Positions 10,386 through 20,886 of a stretch of DNA of 64,000 bases are shown one piece after another (position 1 is the stretch's first letter; every line of letters starts with the position of its first letter). This DNA comes from Pascua guehoae. Its lineage: Eukaryota > Basidiomycota > Tremellomycetes > Trichosporonales > Trichosporonaceae. The stretch spans positions 1,289,494-1,353,493 of the forward strand of contig BCJX01000008.1 of the NCBI GenBank assembly GCA_001600415.1, given 5' to 3'. The notes under the pieces were generated by a model. It did no database searches and had not been told where the DNA came from. It saw only the letters and a list, made by a program, of their open reading frames with translations. The position numbers and the translations under genes were made by a program.

Positions 10386-12194
10386 CTAGGGCTTGATGAC
10401 GTCGGCGTGGCGCTTCGCCACCTTGAGTAGGTTCGCCGTGTTATAGTTCTGCCGTCAGCAAGCCCGTACCAGTACGACAGCAACCTAGCTGGAAATCACA
10501 TACCCCCTTGTGCCCGTACTGCGCCCTTGTCAGCAAAAGAGCACGGAACCGGAGAGCGTGAGAAAACAACCTACGCTCTGAGCAACTTTGGTAGCGAGGC
10601 CATCAAGGGTCGCCTCATCGCCCTTGTCCCAGTAGCTATACTTGGCAGAGTAGCGCTGGAGGGCACCGAGGAGGCGCTCCTCAACGTCATGGGCAATACC
10701 GTTCTGAGTGTCAGCTACTGTATGCAGCTTGGGGTATGGATCGGGGCTTACAATCTTGCCGAATTGCGGTGCACGCAGGTTTGAGGTACGGGAGGGTTGC
10801 AGTGCCTTGGCAACACCGGCTGCGCGCGGCTTGTTGGGGTGACGGCTGTGGAACGTGTTCAACGCCTTGGCGGCGTCCAGGTTGCCGACGGGTTCCCACG
10901 TCTCCTCGTTGTACCCGGCCCATTTGACGAGGTACTTGACCGTCTTGCCAACACGCTTCGAGTCGCGAATCTCCTCGACCTCATACACACTGTCTTCAGG
11001 TTTGGCCTGAGTGACGCCGTCGTGGCCGGGCTTGCGTGGGTGCTTGCGGTGAAAGGCGTTCACGGCCTCCTCCGCACCAACTAGGTTTGCGACGGGCTCC
11101 CACGTCGTCTCATCAGAACCAGCCCATTTCACAAGGTACTGGACCTTTTTACGGACGAGCTTCGAGTCGAGGATCCCCTCAACCTCGTACTCATCTTCCT
11201 CGGCAGCGGGTGCCGACTTTGGCTTGCGAGGGTGCTTGGCCTTGGCGTGGAATGCGGCCAGTGAATCCTCCGCGCCCGCCAAGTTCTCGACGGCCTCCCA
11301 CGTTTGGTCGCCGGCGGCCCATTGGACGAGGTACTTGACCTTGCCGCGGACGCGCTTCGAGTCGACAATCTCTTCAACCTCGTACTCGGCTTCCTCGGCG
11401 GCAGGTGCAGGTTTCGGCTTGCGGGGGTGCTTGCGATGGAAATGGGCGATCGCCTCCTCCGCGGTCTCAAGGTTCGCGACAGGCTCCCACGTTTGGTCTC
11501 CGGCGGCCCACTGGACGAGGTACTTAACCTTGCCGCGGACGAGCTTCGAGTCGACAATCTCCTCAACCTCGTACTCGGCTTCCTCGACCGCAGGTACCGA
11601 AGGGGCGGACGCGTGATTGGGCTTGCAGGGGTGCCTGGCGTGGAAATCGGCGAGTGCTTCCTCTGCGCCCACCAGACTGTCGACGGGTTCCCACGATTCC
11701 TCGTCATAGCCGGCCCACTTGATGAGATACTTGACCTTGCCGCGAATGCGTTTCGAGTCGAGGATCGTTTCAAGTTCATACTCGAGTTCTTCCTCGGCGT
11801 CTTCATGAGCTGCGTCGGGTGCGGGCGAAGTGGTTTCGTGCGCTAACGCGCCATCCATGTCGACGTCGACGTCGGCTTCAGGGATCACTGGGGGCGTCGA
11901 GGCATCAGCGGGGGAAGGCGCGAGTACGGGCTCGGGACCGTCCGTCTCCATCGCGTCATCGGGGACCGCGGGGATCGGCGCCTGGGAGGGAGGCTTGGAC
12001 GCGCGGCTGTCGGTCTTAGCAGCCGGCGAGGGAGTACGCGCGGTCTCCATCGCTGCGGGTTCCATATGGTCATCGGTGGTGGTGTTCTCGGGGGCGGGTT
12101 CGTGAGCGCGTTGGGTGGATGTCGAGCCAGAGGAAGGCGTCCAGGCTACCATGCGCGCCGTCAAGGCAGCTAACGCGGCTGTGTCGTTTGACAT
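10386..12194 (-). CDS. Protein with five tandem chromodomains
   Basis: Likely chromatin reader. Residues 1-135 are a Pro/Ala/Thr-rich disordered head. Five chromodomains of about 53 residues follow near 137-190, 206-258, 269-322, 335-387 and 403-455. Each shows the pattern Y-E-[VL]-E-x-I-x-D-S-K, then YL[IV][KQ]W and WE[PA]V, and each ends in FH..HP.KP. In HP1-type domains the methyl-lysine cage is Tyr, Trp and a third aromatic. Copies 1 and 5 keep all three (KWAGY), copy 4 has KWAGS, and copies 2 and 3 have QWAAGD with one residue fewer. Exon 1 is 12194-10575. A 15-nt microexon (10518-10504) and a last exon (10448-10386) restore a clean C-terminus ending KRHADVIKP, for 565 residues. The C-terminal region after 460 is not recognised. 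No chromoshadow, helicase or methyltransferase domain was seen. Confidence 0.85.
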
Positions 12195-14261
12195 CAGCTC
12201 CTGGGAGCGGTGGATGTCGGGTTAATTGTGGACGAGGCGATGTCCGTGGGTGACGAAAGGTTTTGGATGTCGCCGTTAACGCGCCGTTGTTGCTGTTGTG
12301 GGAAGCGGGGAAGGTTGGTGGAGAGGAAGGTGTGTTGCAGTGAGGGGCGTGGGATGACCAGAGTGGTAGACTCGGGGGTTGCAGACGTCTTACGAGACGC
12401 TACAGTCGAGTTGTCAATCAAAGTCGAGGTGGTTGTTGTGGATGGGATGGACGGGGATGGATGGCGTAAAGAAGAAGAGAAAAGAAAAGAAAGATGGAAA
12501 GGAAGGAAAGGAAGGAAAGAAAGAAAGACGCGCCGTGGTGGTACCAGGTGGTGGACATTGCCGTTTCCCTGGTCCACTCACCCTTCCCCCTCCACCGACG
12601 CGTAAATTTGGTTCCGTCAACATCACCCCAGGCACCGGCCCGAAACCAGCAGTCGAACAAGGGCTCCGAATCAGTTCAACAACTTGCAAGCTTTCACAAC
12701 TGTTCCCCATCTCAACATGCAACTAGACGCATGTGCCCCCCAATTCGGCCCCTATTCGAGGACAAACACTCACATTACGGGCTCCCGCAAACGTCGGCAG
12801 GGATTCAAACCACCTCACCAGATGCTGTACGATTTTGCCAGTCACTGCGCCAACGTTGATCTCCGCTTTGTCGCTTAACCAGGCTGTAAGGACGGACGAT
12901 GACGCCCATAGCGACAATCTTTTGAAACCAGACGGGCCGCCGTCCAACTCCATCCGCCGTCCAGTTGTAATCACACCACTCACTCGAAGGCTGGAGAACT
13001 GACAGCACTGTGAGCCGCCTCACCTCCCCAGCCACGACCGTGTCAGGCACTCGATCTTGCCAAGGCCTCCCTGTCTTGCTCGACGCGTCTAAACCACCGC
13101 AGCATGACGAACCTTACACCCAACTATGGCTGCCTGGCACCCCACGATGACCACCTGACGCATCACAGTGACGCCCTGTACCCCTCAAGCCGCCGGTACT
13201 TTGCCAACGCGGAATTGCCACTCGTGCTCTAATGTTTTGAGCCAGGCACTCTGCCCAATTCAACTACATAGGACTGCTACGAGGCGGTAGCCGTTTGGGA
13301 CCATCAGCCGTTGTCGAGGCTTGTCATCCCGTCATTCCTCGCGAGATATGCACTGGGTCACCGCCGAAGCCCGGCATTGCGCCACCTAGCCATCCCGCAA
13401 GCTGCTCTCAATTTGCCCGACGCTGTCGGATCACAACAGGCGACTTATCCACTCGCAATGGAGGCGGTGGGGGTGAGTCACCGCCCCGAGCTGCACTCCC
13501 AGCACCGGCTTCCGGAGAACACTTGGCCATTCACTAATGGGCACTTGAACAGCTTGCTCATCCGGTCCCCCCACTCACATTGTTGGGAACTTGGAACCCG
13601 TCGCCCAATCTAACCTGCGGTCTTTCTTGCCACTCATGTGTTGGCGCGCGTTGGTGGCTTTGTTCCCCAACTGCCGTACGGCACTCGACATCTGCACTTC
13701 CCTGGCTGAACACCCTTATTCTCTCGTCACCTTGTCCACCCACAAAAGAGATGGTTCACTGCCACATTTACCACAGCATTCCTCTTACACTGCTCACCGA
13801 GCTAACATCACATTTCCAGAACAATACGGTCATCGTGTACAGCATTTCATGGGGCAAAGATGGCTATGCTTTCCGCCTCTACCATCGACCACATTGTCTA
13901 TCGACAGAATACCCTTGGCTAACAATAAGACTTCCCAGCGGCGCTCCCACGACGAACAAGAGAAGCTTTTCACCCAGAGTAGAAAAGACTATCCCTGAAT
14001 CATCACAATGGCTCGGTTGGGTTGCATCCTCCCCGGAAAGGGGGGCGTGTGGCGCACGAGCAACAAACCTGTATCCGCCCCATCACACATCTGATGCGGT
14101 AGTATCGGCACCCAGCCCTTCCAAGTGCATATGAAAAGGCTGTTGTGAACGTCCTCGATCATCCATCCCCATCCCCTTTGTGTAGGCCCGCTTCCCATCT
14201 TGGGCCGAGCCTACCTCACCACCAACAGTTCCACCACCCATCACACCAATACAGTACCTCC
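12195..14261. other. Intergenic region with purine microsatellite and tRNA-like relic
   Basis: Contains a GGAAA/GAAA tract at about 12468-12529 (pyrimidine-rich in the sense of the chromodomain gene). At 13222-13275 the minus strand has tRNA-like D-arm and anticodon-arm sequence without a T arm. No protein gene was supported. Confidence 0.45.
12468..12529. repeat. Purine-rich (GAAA/GGAA) microsatellite
   Basis: Runs such as AAAGGAAGGAAAGG and AAAGAAAGAAAG. It lies about 280-335 nt upstream of the chromodomain start codon, where the sense strand is a CT-rich tract. Confidence 0.8.
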
Positions 14262-15453
14262 ATGGCGTTCTTCACCACCACCCCCCGCGACGGAGCTCCA
14301 TCGCCGATCATCTTCCGTGAGCCGTCGGGTGCTAGTGTGAACCCCGTCATGACCCATCCACCGCTGGCACACGCAGAGGAGCAGCCCCAGTTCCTCGAGG
14401 TCGTAAACCCCCGCCACTTGAATACCCTTCCCGAAGACTTGGAAGTGGTCGAGGTTGGCTTCTTGGGTCAGGTTGCGCAACGCCGCCGCGGCCCATCGCC
14501 AGCGGCCATCGCGCGTACCCTGCGTGGCACCACCCCCCGGCCGCTCAACGTCCTGGGAGTGATTGGCACGCTCAAGCTCTCTCTTTTTCTATGCGACGAC
14601 CCCCTTTTGAAGAAAATGTGGGCCCAAATTGTGGGAGGTAATGGCAAGCTCCTTCGGACGTGCCACGTCATTATCAGCACTCTGGATTCGGGCGTTCTGG
14701 GCGTGATCGAACGCTTCCAGGCTACCTTTGTGCCTCACATGCGCCTCAAGGCGAGCATCGTGTTCGGGTATGGGACAGCGTGAGTATGTGCATGGCATTG
14801 TGCACGCCCTTCCTTTTCCCGTACTTGGCTAACACTGCAGAACCATTCCCGCTGCCTTTTGGCACTGCCCGCGCCTCTTTGAGCAGGCGGCCAAGGTCAT
14901 GGCCGAAATCAACCTCCTCCCCAGCCCCTACCCTGATCAACCCCACATCCATGTGCATGACCATGCCCCCGCCGCCATCCCTCTCCTGGAGATGCAGGCC
15001 ATTTACGAACGCACCGCCCGCCTGCGTGCACAGTTGTCCGAACTCGCGTGGGTAGGCAGCGTGCCGCTCGGCTACAAAGCGCCTGCGTTTACCTCTCCCG
15101 ACCCTCACGTGGACACGACGCGTGCGGCAAAGTACGACCACTACATTGTCGAAAACGTAGCGTTCCACTGCACCCCAGCGGTCTTTGGCGACCTTGGGGC
15201 ACTCGGCCACCTCACTATCCTCCCACACCTGCGCCTGGGGGTGATTGATGAGGACCTTCCCGTCGAGGTAGCTCAAACCGTTTTCTTACCTGCGTTTGTT
15301 GACTCTGTCACTACTCTTCACATCCCCGTCCTGGACGAACGTGTCCAGCGCCTTTTGAACTTTTGGGCCCGGGCCGAGGTCGATTTGGTCCCGGTCCCGG
15401 CTGACGCAGCAGCTCCGACCCAGGCGTACTTGGTCAACACGCCGCCCGAGTGA
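14262..15453 (+). CDS. Orphan protein, paralogue of the 27.3-kb gene
   Basis: No known family recognised. The start ATG at 14262 (MAFFTTTPRD) is preferred over the in-frame ATG at 14145, whose extra 39 codons are His/Pro/Ser rich. Exons 14262-14779 and 14841-15453 join in phase 2 and give 376 residues. From about residue 112 the protein resembles the product of 27268-28913: DP....[ML]W...[VL]GG..., then I[VL]FG[YF]G, TIPA[AV]FW, LFE.AA and, further on, WVGSVP[LI]G. The intron interrupts both genes at the same place and phase, just before TIPA. No transmembrane segment or signal peptide is obvious. It converges with the SUMO gene, whose stop codon lies about 390 bp downstream. Confidence 0.75.
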
Positions 15454-15845
15454 GAACGTCGATGGATAGGCCTGGACAGATGAATAGCCAAGGAAACTCC
15501 TCTGGCCCGGGGCAGACGCCGGGGTGCTAGCTATGAGAAGATACCAGATACCAAGTTGAAATGTATGCCCGTATACCCAACAAAAATGTCCAGGGGGAAA
15601 CAGCCAAGCCCCTCTGTTGGGCCATACTTGCCCCCGCATGCGTTGGGCTATTGTGGTTTTGGATGCATCCTGGTACCACCATGCACCCGGTGATGGAGAC
15701 ATTGCAAAAAGAAAGCTCTTGTTTTCGTCGTAGTATTGACGGCTCACATCACATGATCACACGGCTGTTCATACACTCGGAATATTGTCACTTCACACAT
15801 ACGCCCCCCCTGCGCTTGCTCTGGCTGCCTCGTGTCGCGCACGGA

Positions 15846-16439
15846 TCAGAAGCCGATGTCATCAGTACCCCCAACCTCTGCAGGCGTCAGCAGAATCCTT
15901 ATACTGCACCACGTACGCTGGAGTACCACGTCGAGGATGTCGCCGTCCTCGAGGTCAAGGCTCTCGGCGGTCGCTTCGGGCCCGACACGCTCGCCATCGA
16001 AGGTAAGGCTAGGGTGGGTTAGTCATTCATTGTCTCGGTTCGCCCAAAGTAGGTACTGTACTGTCGGTGACCCTGTCGTGGCACTCACCGAATTCCCCGC
16101 TCGTCATGGCCGGTTTTACGTGCGTACGCAGTCTACAGTCAGTCGGTGGCAAAAAGGCGATCTTCTCCACCCCACCCCCCTCCCACCCTTCCCCGTCGAG
16201 TATCGACAGCTACTCACCAGAAGCTTGTTTAGACGGGCAGTCTTCTTGACCTTGAAGGTAACCTGGCTGGCGTCGGTGCCACGGACCGCGAGATGAATCT
16301 TGTCTGATGGACGTCAGCTGGCTGGCTGCGAGTAAAGGCTCAGGGTGTGCGTGCACGTACCGTCCTCGACGACAGGCTTGACATCTGCGGGGGGCTCGGC
16401 CCCAATGTCGGAGGGAGGGGTTTGGGCGCTGGTGGGCAT
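15846..16439 (-). CDS. SMT3: SUMO (Smt3/Pmt3-type ubiquitin-like modifier)
   Basis: Small ubiquitin-like modifier conjugated to lysines of nuclear proteins. Five exons joined in phase give 110 residues: 16439-16361, 16303-16218, 16132-16089, 16008-15917 and 15877-15846. Residues 1-26 are a flexible head. The beta-grasp fold follows, with KIHLAVRGTDASQVTFKVK (28-46), LTFDGERV (71-78) and SLDLEDGDILDVV (86-98), matching the FLYDG..I and PEDLDMED.D.I positions of yeast Smt3. The conjugation end QQVGG is at 100-104 and is followed by TDDIGF, which a Ulp-type protease would remove. Intron 2 is 85 nt, the others 39-80 nt. No psi-K-x-E site is seen in the head, so chain formation through the usual head lysine is uncertain. 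A pyrimidine-rich region lies near the start. Confidence 0.92.
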
Positions 16440-17519
16440 GGTGGTGATGGCGACGTTCTGAGAGATGGGGGTTATGAAGAAGGAAGAGATGACAAGAGTC
16501 AATGTTGGAGAAGCAATGGCCAGATGGTGCGTGTACCGTGTATGCGGGGGAAGATACAGGTTGGGCTTGCTGGCCCGTGCGCCCTGCACATGGCGACGAG
16601 CGTGGCACACACGCATACACACACGATGCGTGGCGCCCACACTCGCGCCACACTGCTGCTAGCATGCTGCTAGCTGCTCGGCCTCGATCTGGTGCCAATG
16701 CTCACAGCCTCGTTCTCGTGTCCGTTGATAACTGAACTTACATACCACCCCAAATCTTGAACTGATCCGCATGCGCCGTCTCTTGTCTTGCATGTCATGC
16801 ATGTGCGTGGGTGTTGTAATGTGGCTAGTGTGGCTGGCTTGCTGCTGAGCTGGAAGATCGCATGCCACGAGACGGGCGACTCTCCTCCTTGTGCGCCCTC
16901 TGTACAAGGCAACGACGGCTCACGCTGCTCACAATCGACGAGAATTCATCCTTTCCGCACTAGAGCGAAGTGAGAATGACCGGAGTGAGCAAGTCGTCAG
17001 GACGCATCCGAGTTTGTACGCCCACTGCCTGTGTCCGCTTTTATTGGATATCCAACGGGATACCCATCCCATGGACGGGATATGCGGTGAACACTCGGCC
17101 GAGGACGCCGTACTGAGAGAAACCAACCCACCGTGGAGGTTTCAGTACTCTCCCCACAGCCAGTATGTATAGTGAGTTCATGTCACGCCAGCGGGAGGCC
17201 GATATGATCTGAGTCCCTGGTACTACAAGGGACCCCCCCCCCCCCCCAATCCAACTCCTCAAGAATCTCCACGGTCGCAATTGCGGCTCCCAGTCACCTC
17301 GCTGGGACCATAAACCCAAGGCCCAACTCTGCGTCCGTGTCCAGCAAAGCAAGCCTTGTTTCTGCGCCCGGCGCCACAGCCATATCCGTGCAAACCAGGA
17401 ACCACCCACGGTCTCTCAATGCAGCTGCCATCATGCCATTTGGCCTATTCCAGACAAGAGCCCCGCCAGCTCAGAGCTCAGCACAACACTCTCCGCGGCG
17501 CACACTACCATACAACGTC
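16440..17519. other. Intergenic region with a 15-nt C run
   Basis: SUMO upstream region and spacer to tRNA-Glu. A C15 run lies at 17233-17247. No protein gene was supported. Confidence 0.4.
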
Positions 17520-17633
17520 TCTCCGCTAGTATATCGGTTAGTATAGTCGCCTTTCACGGTCCATGACACCTCCGAGGTCGTCTTGGCATCCTCAGTGATC
17601 GCGATCGGGCAGGGTTCGACTCCCTGGCGGAGA
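17520..17633 (+). tRNA. tRNA-Glu(TTC) with 53-nt intron
   Basis: The acceptor TCTCCGC/GCGGAGA and T arm CAGGG/CCCTG (loop TTCGACT) are perfect. The anticodon arm GTCGC with loop CTTTCA gives TTC. The intron runs from 547 to 599 of the 17-kb block (17547-17599), between positions 37 and 38, and the 3' half resumes as C plus GCGAT. Confidence 0.88.
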
Positions 17634-18328
17634 ATCCTTTTGCATCTCTAGACAACGACACGAAGACGGAAGCTGCTGTGGGCTTGCAGTTGGTCCCTAT
17701 GGAAGCCGGTGCAGTCCCGTTTTACCAGTCCTCTGGCGCCTTGCGGCAGCACCACGCACATGGGCCGGTGGGACTGCAACAAACAGAGCTTTACACTACT
17801 GTGCTCTTCTGCTTTCGCTCTCACTGCGGCCATCCAACGTTAGGCATGCAAAGATGGACACATATACAACTTGGACAATGGATAGTGGAGTTAGACCAGC
17901 TAACCCGGTCTCACTCGGTGCAAGCATTGTCGGGCGGCTCAAGTCGCCACGCCTCTCATTCCGTCTCCGACGGGGCCAGATTGCGCCACCACGGGCCGAG
18001 ACCTGTCCCACAACACGACGCCTCAGACCACCGCCTCGCCGCAGACAGGAGCTCTGCGTCTCTCCGCTCTGGCGTGCGTATACCGAAACCGAAAAGCTTT
18101 CGAGGCCACACACGCGCGCGCAAACAGACGCCGCAGGGTCACCACTTGAGCGTGCTGCTGGAATTTGACCGAACATGCGGAGCGCAGACGAAGGCAAGGC
18201 GCAACTAGACCATGGGCCTCGTTCTCGCTGAGCAGGCTCAACACTGGCGGCCGCACCCACAGTGGTAGGTCTCGTCCTCTGGCCTAGACTATCGCTGTCG
18301 TCGTTTGACAGGTCGAGGTTTGGGGAAC
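17634..18328. other. Intergenic region, no supported gene
   Basis: Spacer between tRNA-Glu and the Ser/Pro-rich gene. Frames on both strands are Arg/Ser/His rich and look like noise. Confidence 0.4.
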
Positions 18329-19855
18329 CTAGTCTGAAAGGCTGTGCGTTGGCTGCTCCATGTCGCCCTCATCGACATCGCTATCGCCACCGTCGTCGTC
18401 ATCGTCGTCGACATCGCCACCACCCGGGTCGCCATCGTGCCCAAACGAGGAGATTGTAGAGGTCGAGCGGGAGCTCACCAGCCCGCTACTGCCACTTGTA
18501 CCGCCAGTGCTGCGAGACAGTGAGAGTCCGGTGAGGAGGGAGAGGGCGCGTCGGTGGCGTTTTGGCACTGTGCGGGAGCGACGATTTGCGAACGTGTCCG
18601 ATAGGTGGTGGGGCGATAGAGCGGCGGTGTGGGTTGGGGATGGAGCGGGGTTGTTGTGCGTGGAGGATGGTGACGGGTGGCGAAACGAGGGCATGCGAGT
18701 TACAGGAGACCATGACCACGCGCGCCGCGAGCTCCCGGCAGTAGATGGTGACGGGACGGGTGTAGACGAGGACGGTGATGCGAACCTGAGTGCCGACGGG
18801 GACGGTGCGGGTGAAGCAGGGTACGATCGTCTCCATCCTGCAAAGGAATTATCCTTTCGCGTGCTCGTACTGGCAAACATGCTCATGCTGCCAAGTTGGA
18901 GGTTTGGGCGCCAGCTCTCTCGGAAACTCGTTCGGGTGCGTCTGCGTCCGCCGACCGTACCACCACGCGCTCGGCCTGCCTCCATATGTGCAGGTGTGTC
19001 CTGGGACGAGCTGGTGGCCCCGGGGAGCGAGTACGCGCGAGCATGGGTTTTGCGGAACGTACGCGAGTTGCGGTGAGGGAAGGGAAGGGGCGAGGTGGGG
19101 GTCTGAGGTGGGGTTGCAGGGGGGTTGTTGGGGAGCTGTGAAGCGAGCAACGGTCCGGGGACGGACCGTGGTGTCGGAAGGAGGTCGGGAGTGAGAGGCG
19201 GTGTCGCAATGAGGTCGGCAGCAGGTGGTGGTGTCGCAGAGACGGCGTTTCGTCCCATGTCGGTACCTGGTCCCCCTGCGACCACGGTCGGGTCTGTGCC
19301 TGCGAGTGGAACTGTAAGTGTGATCCGAACAGGAGCGAGGGCTTGCGCTGGGACGGCGTGATCGTCGCTCCAAGCCAAGCACCCAAACCACGACGCACGC
19401 GACTTGAGGGGTACGGCGGGCGACGCGACGAGTCTGGTTTCGTCCCTGGTGCATTGGGTCCTCGCCACCGTATCACCATCCACAGCACCCTCCATCCTTT
19501 GCGCAGAGGCCATGTCGCCTGCCGCCGGGTGCTGACTCCAGGTGCATGACGACAGGCTCACATGTCGGATTGCGGAGCGGACAAGACTGCGTCTTGCCGC
19601 CGGCCGCGGGATGGGTTGGACAGAGGCCGGCTCGGGATCGGGCGTGGGCTTGGGCTCGGCCTCGACGAGGCGGGACGAAGTAGCAGGGTTGCGGGGAGGC
19701 TTATCTAGACTTGATGGGGCGATGGGAACGGGGTCGTTGTTGCGCTCAGGTCGAGCACAACTTGTCGTACTGCAATGTCAGTCCAGGCCAGTGGACCGCA
19801 CTCACAGGCCGCGCTCCGAGGCCGATGCGTCGGCAACGTGATCGGGCTCTGTCAT
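18329..19855 (-). CDS. Hypothetical Ser/Pro/Arg-rich protein
   Basis: Not recognised. Exon 1 (19855-19806) begins MTEPDHVADASASERG. A 36-nt intron with a CTGAC branch and TTGCAG end leads in phase into a 1441-nt exon that stays open to the stop at 18329, for 496 residues. The sequence is dominated by Pro, Ser, Thr and Arg, with many S/T-P sites (for example SPSALRFASPSSS), basic stretches such as GGRRRTRTS and KRHRRALS, and an acidic Asp run (DVDDDDDDGGD) near the C-terminus. This fits a disordered, phosphorylated regulator. The splice chain and length argue that the gene is real; the role is unknown. Confidence 0.55.
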
Positions 19856-20886
19856 CACCTATATTGTTAGTCGACCGCCAGGCAACACGGTACGGCACTC
19901 ACGAAAGGTCAAACAACAAGGGTAGGTGGGGACGGAGTATGGTGTCAATACTTAAAGAGCTTGGCCATGCGGGATGAACCTTGACCCCCCAGCGCCATCC
20001 TGTTGCTCTCGCGAGACACTCGACAGGCGACCGGCGGCCCGACCCGCGGTCTGCATTGCGGGGTGATTTCGGGGGGAGGTCTGGGGCGTAGAGTGGCGTT
20101 CTCGGCGAGTAACAGTGCCATGCCGACAAGGGCAAAAGGGGGTAACGATTAGACAAGCCGACTTCTATTGTAGTCGTCGAGCGAGGTGGTGGGGGCGCCG
20201 TGGCGCAAGAAACGCCGTCCCTGACCAGTGGCTGTGATCCATGGCGCACAACGTATGGTCAGCCATGGTTGGCGGTCAGTACAGTACAGTAGTGGTCAGT
20301 GATCGGTGATGGTCGTTTAGGTCGATGATGGATATGTACGCTTTGCTAACTGAGTGGGAAGCTGCACTGTACGCGTCGTTTGTATGCAGAGTGTTGAAGG
20401 CGTCGACGATGTTGAGGAAGAAGCAAAGAGGACATGGAAGAGAGCAGGGTGTTTGTGTTGTTTATGGTGGTGGATGAAATTTTGTGGCTTGTCACGTTTC
20501 TTGTCACGCATCGCGACCAGAACCGCTTGGCGCTCTGGAAGAGAACGACACAATTACAGCGAAACAACAGGGTGACCAGGGTTGGCACGCGTGTAAGGGC
20601 CCTGCACATCCATCCCTGCATGTGCAGTCCCTGCCCTGCGCGCTGCTCGATCAGCTGGCGGGGCTGGCGGGGCTGGCGGGCCTGGCTGGACTCTGGGTAC
20701 TCTGGGCTGCTGCTGAGTGCGCTTGGGCCGCCTATAGCCTAGAGCTTTGGAGGCGGTGCCCCGTGCTTTTGCTTCCGTCACCTGCGTCATGGATTGGCCA
20801 CCCAGTGTACCAGTGTGTGTTTTGAAGCTTATCTCGTCGTGTGTGCCTTTTGATCACTTACACCCTCTTCATTGTCGCATTGTGGC
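19856..20886. other. Intergenic region, no supported gene
   Basis: Lies between the divergent Ser/Pro-rich gene and the RCC1-like gene, so both promoters should be here. A short GGGGCTGGC repeat is present at about 20656-20690. No other feature was supported. Confidence 0.4.

Noticed and set aside
12767..12870. Minus-strand sequence with GTTGGCGCAGTGAC and GGTTTGAATCC, like Pol III A and B boxes
   Set aside because: Could be a tRNA-derived SINE head, but stems do not pair well and no second copy was found in the window.
13222..13275. tRNA-like stretch on the minus strand (GGCAGAGTGCCTGGCTC and flanks)
   Set aside because: The D arm and part of an anticodon arm are recognisable, but no T arm or matching acceptor stem exists. 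Probably a relic.
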